DNA of 64,000 bases. It comes from Colwellia ponticola (lineage in GTDB: Bacteria; Pseudomonadota; Gammaproteobacteria; Enterobacterales; Alteromonadaceae). Positions 47,811 to 60,360 of this stretch are shown piece by piece (the first letter of the stretch is position 1; each line of letters begins with the position of its first letter). The stretch covers positions 161,531-225,530 of the forward strand of contig NZ_SZVP01000005.1 of assembly GCF_005885605.1 (NCBI RefSeq), written 5' to 3'. The notes beneath the pieces are model-generated. The model was given only the letters and a program-made list of their open reading frames with translations, did not search any database and was not told where the DNA came from. A program made the position numbers and the translations under genes.

Positions 47811-49985
47811 ATGACGTTCCGCAAATCCGCTATTTATTTAGCTATCACCGCAAGTACTATTAATTTTACCGCTTTAGCTGAAGAACCAATAACCCCAAGC
47901 GCTGACAACCTGGAAGTCATTACCGTTAACAGTGATTTTCGCCAGCAAAACCTACAAAACGCGCCTGTATCTATGTCGGTGTTAACCGATATTGATATTA
48001 AACAGCGTAATGCCAAACACCTAGAAGAGTTAATTGCCGTTAGTCCTAATGTTAACTTTGCCAGTGGCTCACAACGAGCACGTTATTATCAAATTCGTGG
48101 CATTGGTGAGCGTAGCCAGTTTCAAGAAACCATAAACCCATCGGTAGGCATGATTATTGATGATGTTGACTTTACCGGTATTGGCAGTGTTGCTTCACTG
48201 TTTGACGTAAAACAAGCTGAAGTATTTAGAGGCCCGCAAGGTACGCGTTTTGGCGCTAATGCTATTGCCGGCATGATTAATATTACCACTAATGCTCCTA
48301 CTGAAAATTTTGAAGGCGCCTTACAACTAGGTGTCGGTAATTACAATAGCTATGATATGGGCGTTGCCTTGTCTGGTCCCGCCACCGATACGGTAAACTA
48401 CCGCTTAGCGGTTAATCAACATAGTAGTGATGGCTTTACCGAGAACGTTTATTTACAACGTGACGATACTAACAACCGTGATGAATTAAGCGTGCGTGGT
48501 AAATTAGCTATTGAGGCAAGTAATAATTTAACCATTGACCTTGCTGGCTATTATTTTGATTTTGATAATGGTTACGATGTTTTTTCATTAGATAACAACA
48601 GAGAAACACTGTCTGATGAACCTGGCTTTGACAGCCAAGAAACCAAAGCTTTCTCGGCAAAATTCACCTATAAAGGTTTTGATAGCGTCACTGTGCTCGC
48701 CATTGTAAGTAATGCAGATTCTGATTTAGCGTATGGTTTTGATGAAGATTGGGCTTATGTGGGAATATCAGATCCTACTATTAATCCTAATATTCCTTCT
48801 GATTTTGAATATTGGGAATATAGCTCTACCGATCATTATTACCGCCAAAAAGAGGTGCTCACAGCTGAGCTACGCGTACTTTCTAATCCTGGCCAAGAGA
48901 TTTTTAATGGTAGTACTGCTTGGGTTGCCGGCGTGTACTTTAAAAAAGATGATGAAGATCTACTACGTCAATATACTTATAACTCGGCTGATTTCACCTC
49001 AACTAATACCAGCAAGAGTATTGCGGCTTATGGACAGTTAGATTCTCAACTAACCGAACGTTGGTCATTAATATCGGGTTTACGTATTGAAAACCGTCAA
49101 GCTGACTATAATAATTCGAGCTTATTTAATGATGACATTTCTGACACTATGCTTGGCGGTAAGTTAGTACTTAGTTACCAACAAAGCGATGATAGTTTTT
49201 GGTATGCTTCTGTTAACCGTGGCTATAAAGCCGGCGGCCATAATACTGATGGCACATTACCTGAAGATTTACGCACTTTTGATCCTGAGTATTTAGTAAA
49301 TTACGAGTTGGGTTATAAAGTATCATTACTCGATAACAGTGCTTATATTCGCACTGCTATTTTCTACATGGATCGTGATGATGTTCAAGTAAAAAGCTCT
49401 AATACCATAGTTCGCGAAGATGGTAGTGCTGAGTTTATTAGTTATTTAGGCAACGCCACCTCAGGCAGTAATTATGGCGCTGAAATTGAAGCCGCTTGGT
49501 ACTTAAATGACCTAGTAAATATCTACGGATCACTGGGCTTACTACAAACTGAATTTGACGATTTTATTGATGCCGATGGCAATTCCTTAACGGGTGCAGA
49601 GCAAGCTCATGCGCCAAATTATCAATTTAATATTGGGGTAAACTATCAACCAAGTGATCACTGGCTATTTAATCTTTCTGCCGATGGTAAGGATGAGTTT
49701 TACTTCTCAGATACGCGATATTATGATTATCAAGGTAATGATACCTACCAAGCAATCCCTGAAGATGATATTAAATCTGAAGCGGTGGTGTTATTAAATG
49801 CCTCTATTACTTATTTGCAAGATAACTGGCAGCTTAAAGTTTGGGGTCGTAACCTAGCGAATAAAGATTATGCCAACCGTGGCTTTTACTTTGGTAATGA
49901 CCCGCGAGATGGTTATACACCAAAGCAATATTCTCAGCTTGCTGAGCCATTAATGTTTGGTGCAACATTAGACTACCAGTTTTAA
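47811..49985 (+). CDS. TonB-dependent receptor, probable thiamine transporter of the outer membrane
   Basis: 724 residues. A signal peptide ends near TALAEE, a TonB-box-like LEVITV follows at about 34-39, a plug domain (SPNVNFASGSQRARYYQIRGIG; FRGPQGTRFGANAIAGMINI) comes next, then a beta-barrel ending in a terminal aromatic (DYQF). Substrate is inferred from context: a TPP riboswitch in the leader and three downstream genes of thiamine salvage. Receptor sequence alone would fit many substrates. It is the first gene of the operon. Confidence 0.87.
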   Translation: MTFRKSAIYLAITASTINFTALAEEPITPSADNLEVITVNSDFRQQNLQNAPVSMSVLTDIDIKQRNAKHLEELIAVSPNVNFASGSQRARYYQIRGIGERSQFQETINPSVGMIIDDVDFTGIGSVASLFDVKQAEVFRGPQGTRFGANAIAGMINITTNAPTENFEGALQLGVGNYNSYDMGVALSGPATDTVNYRLAVNQHSSDGFTENVYLQRDDTNNRDELSVRGKLAIEASNNLTIDLAGYYFDFDNGYDVFSLDNNRETLSDEPGFDSQETKAFSAKFTYKGFDSVTVLAIVSNADSDLAYGFDEDWAYVGISDPTINPNIPSDFEYWEYSSTDHYYRQKEVLTAELRVLSNPGQEIFNGSTAWVAGVYFKKDDEDLLRQYTYNSADFTSTNTSKSIAAYGQLDSQLTERWSLISGLRIENRQADYNNSSLFNDDISDTMLGGKLVLSYQQSDDSFWYASVNRGYKAGGHNTDGTLPEDLRTFDPEYLVNYELGYKVSLLDNSAYIRTAIFYMDRDDVQVKSSNTIVREDGSAEFISYLGNATSGSNYGAEIEAAWYLNDLVNIYGSLGLLQTEFDDFIDADGNSLTGAEQAHAPNYQFNIGVNYQPSDHWLFNLSADGKDEFYFSDTRYYDYQGNDTYQAIPEDDIKSEAVVLLNASITYLQDNWQLKVWGRNLANKDYANRGFYFGNDPRDGYTPKQYSQLAEPLMFGATLDYQF

Positions 49986-50067
49986 TCGCTATTAATAATG
50001 TTGGTAGCATTGGTACTGCTACCAATATGCTTAACAGGTAACTAAAAAGATAATTTAAAGGTAACTT

Positions 50068-50334
50068 ATGAAAATATCAATTGAATTGAGCTTATACCCC
50101 CTAGCAGAAGAGCAATATAAAACTGAAATCTGGGCATTTATAAAAAGACTACGCGGTGTTGATGGCTTGCAAGTGGTGACCAACGGCATGAGTACACAAG
50201 TATTCGGTGATTATGATTTAGCGGTTAGCCATGTAATGGCTGAAATGAAGCAGGTACATCAAGCAACGGATGCCGCTATTTTTGTCTGTAAATTTATCAA
50301 CGGTGATCGCTCACAAGTTGAAGCAGAAAGTTAA
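50068..50334 (+). CDS. YkoF/MTH1187-like thiamine-binding protein
   Basis: 88 residues with a ferredoxin-like fold, recognisable from ISIELSLYPLAEEQYKTEIWAFIKRL and VFGDYDLAVSHVMAEM. YkoF-family proteins bind thiamine or its pyrimidine part. AAAGGTAA lies before the ATG. Its stop overlaps the start of the transporter gene by 1 base. It may deliver or buffer imported thiamine; inference from family and operon. Confidence 0.82.
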   Translation: MKISIELSLYPLAEEQYKTEIWAFIKRLRGVDGLQVVTNGMSTQVFGDYDLAVSHVMAEMKQVHQATDAAIFVCKFINGDRSQVEAES

Positions 50335-50975
50335 TGTTTGAAATTTTAAATAGTGTCTTAGCGTATTTTCAACAGCTACCTTGGCTTGAGCTCATTGCCA
50401 TGTTGCTGTCAATTGCTTACGTGATTTTAGCCGCTAAAGGCTCACTATGGTGCTGGCCAGCGGCCTTTATTAGCACGGCACTTTACACTGTTGTTTTTTA
50501 TGAGGTTCTATTATTAATGGATAGCGCCTTAAATGCTTATTATCTGTTAATGGCTGTTTATGGTTACTGGCAATGGTCTAAAAAGCCACAAGAAAATCAG
50601 GCTAACAAAAGTGAGCTCACTATTGTTAGCTGGCAGCTTAACTGGCATATAAAAGCCTGTGCTGCATTAGCAATAGTTGCCCTAGGTCTAGGTTATCTTG
50701 TTGATAACTTAACTCCCGCACACTTTCCTTACTTTGATACCTTTACTTCGGTGTATGCGGTCTTTGCTACTTACCTCGTGGCTCAAAAAGTATTAGAAAA
50801 CTGGCTTTATTGGATTGTTATTGACTTAGCTTCTATCTATTTGTACATCGAGAAAGGCTTAATCCCTACTACCGTGTTATTTATCGTTTTTATTATTGTT
50901 GCCGGTTATGGCTATAAAAAATGGTTAAAAGTTTATAAAGAATCTCTCTTTAATCAACACGCTGCTGTTAATTAA
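50334..50975 (+). CDS. pnuT: PnuC-family vitamin transporter, probable thiamine permease PnuT
   Basis: 213 residues with about seven membrane helices. The PnuC-type motif around AYYLLMAVYGYWQWSKK and the later WLYWIVIDLASIYLYIEKGL identify the family, whose members move nicotinamide riboside, riboflavin or thiamine by facilitated diffusion with trapping by a kinase. Thiamine is inferred from the TPP riboswitch and the following kinase. It overlaps the YkoF-like gene by 1 base. Confidence 0.87.
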   Translation: MFEILNSVLAYFQQLPWLELIAMLLSIAYVILAAKGSLWCWPAAFISTALYTVVFYEVLLLMDSALNAYYLLMAVYGYWQWSKKPQENQANKSELTIVSWQLNWHIKACAALAIVALGLGYLVDNLTPAHFPYFDTFTSVYAVFATYLVAQKVLENWLYWIVIDLASIYLYIEKGLIPTTVLFIVFIIVAGYGYKKWLKVYKESLFNQHAAVN

Positions 50976-50989
50976 GTTTTTACACCCTG

Positions 50990-52003
50990 ATGACTATTAG
51001 CCAAGCAGACTATCACTCTCTTAAAGCGCTACCTTGCTTCAGCACCATAGTAGCGGTTGAGTTGTTAGCTGATGGTATGAGTCAAACTTGTATCAAAGTA
51101 ACCACACCAAAGCATATATTTTTAGCAAAGAAACTCAATGATGCTACAGCTAACACGGAAGTATCTGCTGCACTCATTTGCGCCGAACAAGCCTTAAGCC
51201 CTGGCGTGATCCATCATGATAATCAATGGTTGATCACGGAGTTTATTACTGGTTTTAGTTTAAGCAACGCTACACTAAAAAGTGATAAGCAAGTTTCAAT
51301 AGCTCTTAAATTAATGACAAAGCTACATCAATTAGCACGCTTACAACCAACTGTAAAATATCCGGTAAACGGTGAAATCCCTTTACTAGATATCAAAAAA
51401 ACAATCACAGCACTACTGGCTAAACCTCTGGCATTTAGCGCTGAAAATAGTCTGGTTTTAATCAAGCTAACTACGGTACTAATGAATGAAATAAACGACC
51501 AAATAACGCGATATAAACCTGCTAGCGTAGTTTGCCACGGCGATATTAACTTCTCTAATATACTGATCGGTGCGATAACTAATGATCACATTAATGACAT
51601 CCCTCAAAGTAAAGATAATCACAATAATAGTATCAAGATTAGTGATCTGGACCGTGTTAAACACAGAGCTTGGTTAATCGATTTTGAATGTGCACATTTA
51701 GCTCCGTTAGAATACGACTTAGCGATGTTTATGGCAGTTAATAACATTGCTTTCACTGATAGAAATGAACTGGTAAATACCTACCTAACACTAGCGCCAT
51801 CCGCTTTCATAAATAAAAAATTACTCACTTATTATCTTCTGTCTAGTTATTTTATTAATGGTTTATGGTATTTAGCCCATAACACTGACTCAACAAGGAA
51901 AAGCTCTATGTTTTTACTTGCCACTAAACAATGGTCAGCCTTTGATAATACCCTCAGCCAACAACCATTAGTTTTACCGCAATTAATGCCGCTGATAAGC
52001 TAA
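50990..52003 (+). CDS. Phosphotransferase (APH fold), probable thiamine kinase
   Basis: 337 residues of the aminoglycoside phosphotransferase/choline kinase fold. The Brenner motif is VVCHGDINFSNIL and the metal site WLIDFECAHLAPLEYDLA. It lies 14 bases after the PnuT-like gene. Phosphorylation would trap thiamine imported by PnuT. A low-complexity insert of about 20 residues (Asn-, Asp- and His-rich, around DIPQSKDNHNNS) separates the two motifs and is unusual. Distinguishing it from a choline or aminoglycoside kinase rests on context. Confidence 0.8.
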   Translation: MTISQADYHSLKALPCFSTIVAVELLADGMSQTCIKVTTPKHIFLAKKLNDATANTEVSAALICAEQALSPGVIHHDNQWLITEFITGFSLSNATLKSDKQVSIALKLMTKLHQLARLQPTVKYPVNGEIPLLDIKKTITALLAKPLAFSAENSLVLIKLTTVLMNEINDQITRYKPASVVCHGDINFSNILIGAITNDHINDIPQSKDNHNNSIKISDLDRVKHRAWLIDFECAHLAPLEYDLAMFMAVNNIAFTDRNELVNTYLTLAPSAFINKKLLTYYLLSSYFINGLWYLAHNTDSTRKSSMFLLATKQWSAFDNTLSQQPLVLPQLMPLIS

Positions 52004-52091
52004 ACTATTAAAACCTACCACTAATAGCCTATTGAGTCTTTGTGATAACAGCTCTATGCTTATCATTATCCCAACGCAGGAGTATTAACTA

Positions 52092-52529
52092 ATGCAATCA
52101 TTACCTCACCAATATAATGTGACAGCAAACGGTAAATCCGATGACAGTTTAACCATAAGTATCGATAACTTATCAGACTTACCTGTAGCAGCACCGTTAC
52201 AATTTGGCGGACCTGGCGACAAGTACTCGCCAGAAGACTTATTTATGGCATCTATTTCAAGTTGCTTTGTCTTGTCTTTTAGAGCTATTGCCAGAGCCTC
52301 TAAATTTAATTGGACGTCAATACAATGCCATTCGCAAGGCACACTTGACCGGGTTGATGGTACAAACAAATTTACCAAAGTTATCACTGAGGTAAAACTG
52401 GTGATAGCAGAGAGCGAAAGCACTGAAATAGCCGAACGTTTACTACACAAAGCAGATAAAACTTGTTTAGTGGCCAACTCATTAAATTGTGAAATGATAT
52501 TGAATATTGTCGACGTTAGTTATCAATAG
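52092..52529 (+). CDS. OsmC/Ohr family protein
   Basis: 145 residues with the OsmC fold. The peroxidatic cysteine is in SISSCFVLSFRA and the second in ADKTCLVANSL, as in thiol peroxidases of the OsmC/YhfA branch. It probably detoxifies organic hydroperoxides. GCAGGAG is upstream of the ATG. It follows the kinase by 88 bases with its own ribosome site, so it may or may not belong to the thiamine operon. It ends at a bidirectional terminator facing atpC. Confidence 0.85.
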   Translation: MQSLPHQYNVTANGKSDDSLTISIDNLSDLPVAAPLQFGGPGDKYSPEDLFMASISSCFVLSFRAIARASKFNWTSIQCHSQGTLDRVDGTNKFTKVITEVKLVIAESESTEIAERLLHKADKTCLVANSLNCEMILNIVDVSYQ

Positions 52530-52562
52530 TCATGATATTAACAACTAAATTTACAGACAAAA

Positions 52563-52595
52563 AAAAACCACTTTAATGTATTAAAAGTGGTTTTT
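52563..52595. terminator. Bidirectional terminator of the ATP synthase operon and the OsmC gene
   Basis: A 15-bp stem with one bulge (52563-52577 with 52580-52595), A-run on one side and T-run on the other, lies between the converging stops. Confidence 0.88.
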
Positions 52596-52689
52596 ATAAT
52601 CAGAATCTGTATTTACTTCTTAACACTTACTTTAAGCATAAGAAGTCACTAAAACTAGAGGGTATTTATCTACTTACCAATTAACTAAA

Positions 52690-53112
52690 TTAGTTATGCT
52701 TAGTAGTTACTTGAATAACACGTAATTGTGCTACTGCACGAGCTAGCTCAGCCGCAGCAATAGCAAAATCAACATCAGAGCCTTGGGCGTTAATGTTCGC
52801 TTCTGCACGTTGCTTAGCTTCAAGTGCCGCTTGCTCGTCCAAATCCGCAGCACGTGTAGCAACATCAGCTAACACAGTTACGTTATTTGGTTGAACTTCT
52901 AACATACCACCTGAAAGATAGATAACTTCTTCGTTACCATCTTGTTTAGTGATAAGTGCCATACCAGGTTTTAATGAGGTCAGTAAAGGTGCGTGACCAG
53001 GTAAAATACCTAACTCACCTTCACTACCTGTGATCTGTAATGATTTAATGCTGCCAGAAAATAAACTTTCTTCGGCGCTTACTACATTCAGATGTACAGT
53101 TAATAATGACAT
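52690..53112 (-). CDS. atpC: ATP synthase F1 epsilon subunit
   Basis: 140 residues: beta-sandwich domain first ([34 protein letters not shown]), then two C-terminal helices. It is the rotor stalk subunit that also inhibits ATP hydrolysis. Last gene of the operon. The gap to atpD (89 bases) holds a structured repeat. Confidence 0.96.
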   Translation of the reverse strand: MSLLTVHLNVVSAEESLFSGSIKSLQITGSEGELGILPGHAPLLTSLKPGMALITKQDGNEEVIYLSGGMLEVQPNNVTVLADVATRAADLDEQAALEAKQRAEANINAQGSDVDFAIAAAELARAVAQLRVIQVTTKHN

Positions 53113-53132
53113 TTGACTCGACCTCTTTAATT

Positions 53133-53195
53133 GTAGGTTGGGCTTTCGCCCATCATAGTTTTATAAAAACCATTGATGCCTTAAAGGCAACCTAC
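53133..53195. repeat. Structured intergenic repeat between atpD and atpC
   Basis: GTAGGTTG (53133-53140) is inverted as CAACCTAC (53188-53195). Two smaller hairpins lie inside: GGGC/GCCC and GCCTT/AAGGC. The whole can fold as a three-way junction. GTAGGTTGGGC-type palindromes are common interspersed repeats in many bacteria, so this may be a REP-like unit affecting atpC message levels. Confidence 0.55.
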
Positions 53196-53201
53196 AGATA
53201 A

Positions 53202-54636
<1,435 letters not shown>

Positions 54637-54690
54637 CTCGTTAAATTACGAAAATTGTTATCAGATTACTTCGTTACCGAACTAGTCTAT

Positions 54691-55557
54691 TTACCCTACC
54701 GCAGCTGCACCAGCAACAATCTCACCCAATTCTTGAGTAATTGCTGCTTGACGAGCTTTGTTATATACCAATTGTAAGTCATCGATTAAATCACCCGCGT
54801 TATCGGTTGCGGCTTTCATCGAGACCATACGAGATGCTTGTTCACAAGCAATATTTTCAACAACACCTTGGTATACTTGAGATTCAACATAACGAACGAG
54901 TAATTGATCTAACAATACTTGAGCATCAGGTTCGTAAATATAATCCCAACGATGACTAATTAATTCATCATCTGACTTAGGTAAAGGTAACAATTGATCA
55001 ATTGTCGGCTCTTGCGTCATGCTATTAACAAATTTGTTATACACAACGTATAGCTTATCAATTTCACCGTTATCATAAGCGTTGAGCATTACCGTAACAC
55101 TACCAACTAAGTCAGTAAGTGAAGGGGAATCACCCAACCCTGATACTTGTGCAGTTACTTTGGCGCCCATATTATTGAAAAATGAGATGGCTTTTGAGCC
55201 AATCACACCAAATTCAACTTTAGCACCTGATGCTTGCTTTTCAGCAGCATCAGCAAGTACTCGTTTAAATAAGTTAATATTTAAACCACCACACAAGCCT
55301 CGATCACTTGAGACAACAATGTAGCCAACACGCTTAACTTCTTCACGTTCTTCCAAATAAGGATGACGATATTCTAAGTTACCAAGCGCGATATGACCGA
55401 TCACATTTCGTATATTTGTCGCATATGGACGAGAGGCCGCCATGCTATCCTGCGCTTTGCGCATTTTACTAGCGGCAACCATTTCCATAGCGCTTGTGAT
55501 CTTTTGAGTGTTTTTAACACTCGCAATCTTGGTTTTTATTTCTTTACCAATGGCCAT
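54691..55557 (-). CDS. atpG: ATP synthase F1 gamma subunit
   Basis: Central rotor shaft, 288 residues. The N-terminal coiled coil is [20 protein letters not shown], then [11 protein letters not shown], and the C-terminal helix [18 protein letters not shown]. Full length. It lies between atpA and atpD in the usual order. Confidence 0.97.
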   Translation of the reverse strand: MAIGKEIKTKIASVKNTQKITSAMEMVAASKMRKAQDSMAASRPYATNIRNVIGHIALGNLEYRHPYLEEREEVKRVGYIVVSSDRGLCGGLNINLFKRVLADAAEKQASGAKVEFGVIGSKAISFFNNMGAKVTAQVSGLGDSPSLTDLVGSVTVMLNAYDNGEIDKLYVVYNKFVNSMTQEPTIDQLLPLPKSDDELISHRWDYIYEPDAQVLLDQLLVRYVESQVYQGVVENIACEQASRMVSMKAATDNAGDLIDDLQLVYNKARQAAITQELGEIVAGAAAVG

Positions 55558-55596
55558 GACTCTTCTCCGAAAAGGTTACTTAATTAAAGACTCTAA

Positions 55597-57138
55597 TTAC
55601 CAAGTTTGCGTTGACTTGAATAACTCAAGTGCTTTATTCAAACTCGCTTCGATATCTTTATTGTAGTCACCGCTTTCGTTGATAGTAGCCATCAACTCAG
55701 CATGCTCAGAGTTTACATAGGCATGTAATGCAGCTTCACAGTCAACAATCTTGTTGATTTCAACGTCAGTTAAATAACCTTTTTCTGCGGCAAATAATGA
55801 CACTGCTGTTTCAGCGATTGACAATGGGCTATATTGCTTTTGCTTCATTAATTCAGTAACACGTTGACCATGTTCTAACTGAGCACGAGTCGCGTCATCT
55901 AAATCTGAGGCAAATTGAGCAAATGCTGCTAATTCAGCATATTGAGCTAGTGCTAAACGAATACCGCCACCAAGTTTCTTGATGATTTTCGTTTGTGCAG
56001 CACCACCAACACGAGATACTGAAATACCAGCGTTAACTGCAGGACGAATACCTGAGTTAAACAAGTTAGATTCTAAAAAAATCTGACCATCGGTAATTGA
56101 GATTACGTTAGTTGGTACGAAAGCAGATACATCACCGGCTTGCGTTTCAATAATTGGTAAGGCAGTTAATGAACCTGTTTTACCTTTAACTTCACCGTTA
56201 GTGAATTTTTCAACGTATGCTTCGTTTACACGAGCGGCACGTTCTAATAAACGGCTATGAAGATAGAAAACGTCACCTGGGTAGGCTTCACGACCTGGCG
56301 GACGACGTAAAAGTAATGAAATTTGACGGTAAGCAACAGCTTGCTTAGACAAATCATCATATACGATTAGTGCATCTTCACCGCGGTCACGGAAGTATTC
56401 ACCCATTGAACAACCAGCGTAAGGTGCTAGATATTGTAATGCAGCAGCTTCAGAAGCTGAGGCAACAACAACAATAGTATTTGATAACGCACCATGTTCT
56501 TCTAAGTTACGAACAAGGTTCGCTACAGTAGAAGCTTTTTGGCCGATAGCAACATAAACACACTTAATACCTGTGTTCTTTTGGTTGATGATAGCGTCAA
56601 CAGCAATCGCTGATTTACCGATTTGACGGTCACCAATGATTAATTCACGTTGGCCACGACCAATTGGAATCATAGAGTCAATAGACTTGATACCAGTTTG
56701 AACTGGTTGGTCTACTGATTTACGTTCGATAACACCTGGTGCAAGTACTTCTACAGGAGAGAAGCCATCGTTATCAACTGGGCCTTTGCCATCAATTGGT
56801 TCACCTAAGGTGTTTACTACGCGGCCTAATAAACCACGACCTACTGGTACTTCTAAAATACGACCAGTACCTTTAACTTTTTGACCTTCCGCTAAATCAG
56901 CGTAAGGGCCCATTACTACCGCACCTACCGAATCTCGGTCAAGGTTTAACGCGATAGCAAAACGGCTACCAGGAAGTTCGATCATTTCACCTTGCATTAC
57001 ATCGGCAAGGCCATTTATACGAATAATACCATCTGTTACTGAAACGATAGTACCTTCATTACGAGCTTCGCTGACAACGTTAAACTGTTCAATTCTATTT
57101 TTGATCAGTTCAGCGATTTCAGTGGAATTCAGTTGCAT
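55597..57138 (-). CDS. atpA: ATP synthase F1 alpha subunit
   Basis: Non-catalytic nucleotide-binding subunit, 513 residues, starting [19 protein letters not shown]. The P-loop reads GDRQIGKSA where most alpha subunits have GDRQTGKT, a mild substitution. [32 protein letters not shown] is conserved in full. It starts 15 bases after atpH. Confidence 0.98.
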   Translation of the reverse strand: MQLNSTEIAELIKNRIEQFNVVSEARNEGTIVSVTDGIIRINGLADVMQGEMIELPGSRFAIALNLDRDSVGAVVMGPYADLAEGQKVKGTGRILEVPVGRGLLGRVVNTLGEPIDGKGPVDNDGFSPVEVLAPGVIERKSVDQPVQTGIKSIDSMIPIGRGQRELIIGDRQIGKSAIAVDAIINQKNTGIKCVYVAIGQKASTVANLVRNLEEHGALSNTIVVVASASEAAALQYLAPYAGCSMGEYFRDRGEDALIVYDDLSKQAVAYRQISLLLRRPPGREAYPGDVFYLHSRLLERAARVNEAYVEKFTNGEVKGKTGSLTALPIIETQAGDVSAFVPTNVISITDGQIFLESNLFNSGIRPAVNAGISVSRVGGAAQTKIIKKLGGGIRLALAQYAELAAFAQFASDLDDATRAQLEHGQRVTELMKQKQYSPLSIAETAVSLFAAEKGYLTDVEINKIVDCEAALHAYVNSEHAELMATINESGDYNKDIEASLNKALELFKSTQTW

Positions 57139-57153
57139 GCTCTGTTTCCTTAT

Positions 57154-57687
57154 CTAAGATTGTAGTGTTGTTGCTAAGCGGTTCAATTTACCTTTAACAG
57201 AACCATCTATTACCATGTCACCAGCTTTTATAACTAAACCGGAAACGATACTTACATCAACAGTACAATTAAGCTTTACTTTACGTGCCAAGCGTTTTTC
57301 AAGCGCGGCGCTTAATGTTGTTTTTTGCTCTGCAGTGACTTCCACAGCAGAGGTTACATCCACATGGATCTCTTTATCAAAATCAGCTTTTAACGCTATA
57401 AATTGTTCAAGAACATATGGAAGCACCAACAAACGTTCGTTTTGTGCCATTACTTTCAAGAAGTTTTGGCCTTGACTGTCTACTTGCTCACCACAAACAC
57501 TTAAAAATAATGTTAGTGATTGCTCAACTGAAGCTCCACCTGAAATATAACTGTTAACAGTTACATCTTTAGCAACTTCAGCGGCAAAAGTTAGCTGGTT
57601 TAACCAGCTATCTATTGCCTTCGCTTCGACAGCGAAGTCAAACGCAGCTTTGGCATACGGACGAGCGATACTTGTCAATTCAGACAT
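57154..57687 (-). CDS. atpH: ATP synthase F1 delta subunit
   Basis: 177 residues. An N-terminal helical bundle starts STIARPYAKAAFDFA-like (SIARPYAKAAFDFAVE), and the C-terminal part has VDVSIVSGLVIKAGDMVIDGSVKGKL. It links F1 to the b-subunit stator. It lies 10 bases after atpF. Confidence 0.96.
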   Translation of the reverse strand: MSELTSIARPYAKAAFDFAVEAKAIDSWLNQLTFAAEVAKDVTVNSYISGGASVEQSLTLFLSVCGEQVDSQGQNFLKVMAQNERLLVLPYVLEQFIALKADFDKEIHVDVTSAVEVTAEQKTTLSAALEKRLARKVKLNCTVDVSIVSGLVIKAGDMVIDGSVKGKLNRLATTLQS

Positions 57688-57697
57688 GGCGCTCCCC

Positions 57698-58168
57698 TTA
57701 AAGCTCAGCGACGAGTTTATCTAAAATGTCGCTATGTGCAGCGGCATCAATTGAACGTTCAAGAATTTTCTCAGCACCAGCAATAGCCAGAATAGCGACT
57801 TGTTTACGCAATTCTTCTTTTACACGGTTACGTTCAGTTTCGATTTCTGTGTGGCCAGCAGCTAAGATTCTTACTTTCTCGGCTTCTGCTTTCACAGCAG
57901 CTTCTTCAACTATTCGCGTTTCACGCTTTTTTGCTACATCAATAATTTCAGCAGCTTGCGCTTTCGCTTCTTTTAGTTGGGCCGTTGCTTTTTCTTGGGC
58001 TAATTCCAAGTCTTTTTCAGCACGGTCTGAAGCAGCTAAACCATCTACGATAATTTTCTGGCGAGCTTCAATAGCATTGTTTAATGGTGGCCATACAAAT
58101 CTCATACAGAACCAAACAAAAACGATAAATGCTACTAATTCACCAATTAGAGTGGCGTTTAAATTCAC
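57698..58168 (-). CDS. atpF: ATP synthase F0 b subunit
   Basis: 156 residues: one N-terminal membrane helix ([20 protein letters not shown]), then a long charged coiled coil forming the peripheral stalk. AGGAG precedes the ATG. It is the only b-type gene, so a homodimer is expected. Confidence 0.97.
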   Translation of the reverse strand: MNLNATLIGELVAFIVFVWFCMRFVWPPLNNAIEARQKIIVDGLAASDRAEKDLELAQEKATAQLKEAKAQAAEIIDVAKKRETRIVEEAAVKAEAEKVRILAAGHTEIETERNRVKEELRKQVAILAIAGAEKILERSIDAAAHSDILDKLVAEL

Positions 58169-58207
58169 AACCGCTCCTCCTTAATAGTAAGCTGTTCAAA
58201 GAGTGAA

Positions 58208-58471
<264 letters not shown>

Positions 58472-58481
58472 TTAATTATAA

Positions 58482-58506
58482 ATTAAAGTTAAAGTTAAAG
58501 TTAAAG
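58482..58506 (-). repeat. Short tandem repeat between atpB and atpE
   Basis: Four consecutive TTAAAG units plus a partial one, in the intergenic leader of atpE. Copy number could vary by slippage and shift the distance to atpB. Confidence 0.7.
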
Positions 58507-58513
58507 TAAAAAA

Positions 58514-59383
<870 letters not shown>

Positions 59384-59410
59384 TTAAAGTTTATAATTCT
59401 TTTGTAGTGC

Positions 59411-59794
59411 TTAACGTTTTGTAAAAAACACCGGCTGTAATAGTGGAAAAAATACTACCACGCAATATGTACTTAAAAATGCCGAAGGTATAATTACCAA
59501 AAATTTAAAAACCAACGCAAATAATAGCGCGGTATAGAGCATTTTTAATTTTACGCCACTATAGAAAGACTCTACGACTTTCCTAGATGACTGTGCCCCT
59601 GCATATCTAAATGCTTTATAGGCAAAAATTATATTGGGTACTATTGCCACTATGCCGCCAACTAAAGCTGACTTTGCATGAGGTGCACCCCATATAAAAT
59701 ATATTACTAGTGTTGTTAATAGCATTAAAGCTGTCGTGAATAATATTTGTGTACGGGCTATTTTTCGCCCTGCTTTCACCAAAGTATTATTCAT
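59411..59794 (-). CDS. atpI: ATP synthase accessory protein AtpI
   Basis: 127 residues with four membrane helices, typical of the I protein that leads atp operons and helps c-ring assembly or ion supply. It begins the operon. Gammaproteobacterial atp operons often follow gidA/gidB and parA/parB; those are not upstream here, where transposon debris is found instead. Confidence 0.88.
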   Translation of the reverse strand: MNNTLVKAGRKIARTQILFTTALMLLTTLVIYFIWGAPHAKSALVGGIVAIVPNIIFAYKAFRYAGAQSSRKVVESFYSGVKLKMLYTALLFALVFKFLVIIPSAFLSTYCVVVFFPLLQPVFFTKR

Positions 59795-60360
59795 ATATAC
59801 TAATAAAAATTCGTTTAAAAGCTTATCAACTTTGTTCTCTATTTAATTACGAATGCTTCATAACCAAACACATATTTTAAAGTAAAAGCTTTAATGCTAA
59901 AAAAGTTTGCGCAAGTATACTTAACTTGGTTTTATTTGCAAGATATTAGGGTGATAGATGCACTATATTTGTACTAATAATTTATATTCACCAAAAAAAT
60001 AGTATTTATCCTACCTAAGCATAAGTAATTCGTAATAATACATTCAAATTAAAGAGTTATAATTTCATACCACAACAAGAATTAAGCTTTATGTCTTTTG
60101 CTATGGCCTTCAAAATTCCAATATTAAATCACCAACATCTAAAAATGGTGGATTAAAAAATTTAGCTACAACCAGTAAGTGCACATGAGCTTGATGCACT
60201 ATTTTCGATCATTACCACCTGTAAATACTATCAAGGCTCTTGTGTTAATTACCTAACACCTAGCCCTACATCATCCAATAATGCTCAAGAACGACGTTTC
60301 GTTAACCAAAAAGATATGATACTTGGTATATGAACCATTACGATATTCTATACCTTAATA
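59795..60360. other. Gene-poor region upstream of the atp operon
   Basis: 566 bases. The part next to atpI must hold the operon promoter (minus strand), but no strong hexamer pair stands out. Farther on, at 60185-60342, a plus-strand frame of about 50 codons (from HELDALFSIITTCKYYQG) has no start and no recognised match; it may be a gene fragment. Confidence 0.4.

Noticed and set aside
57726..58184. 152-codon plus-strand frame opposite atpF
   Set aside because: Antisense to a clear atpF; rich in Ala and Ser from reverse-complement codons, with no ribosome site.
60185..60342. Short plus-strand frame as a gene
   Set aside because: It has no start codon, no ribosome site and no family resemblance; probably chance or a small remnant.
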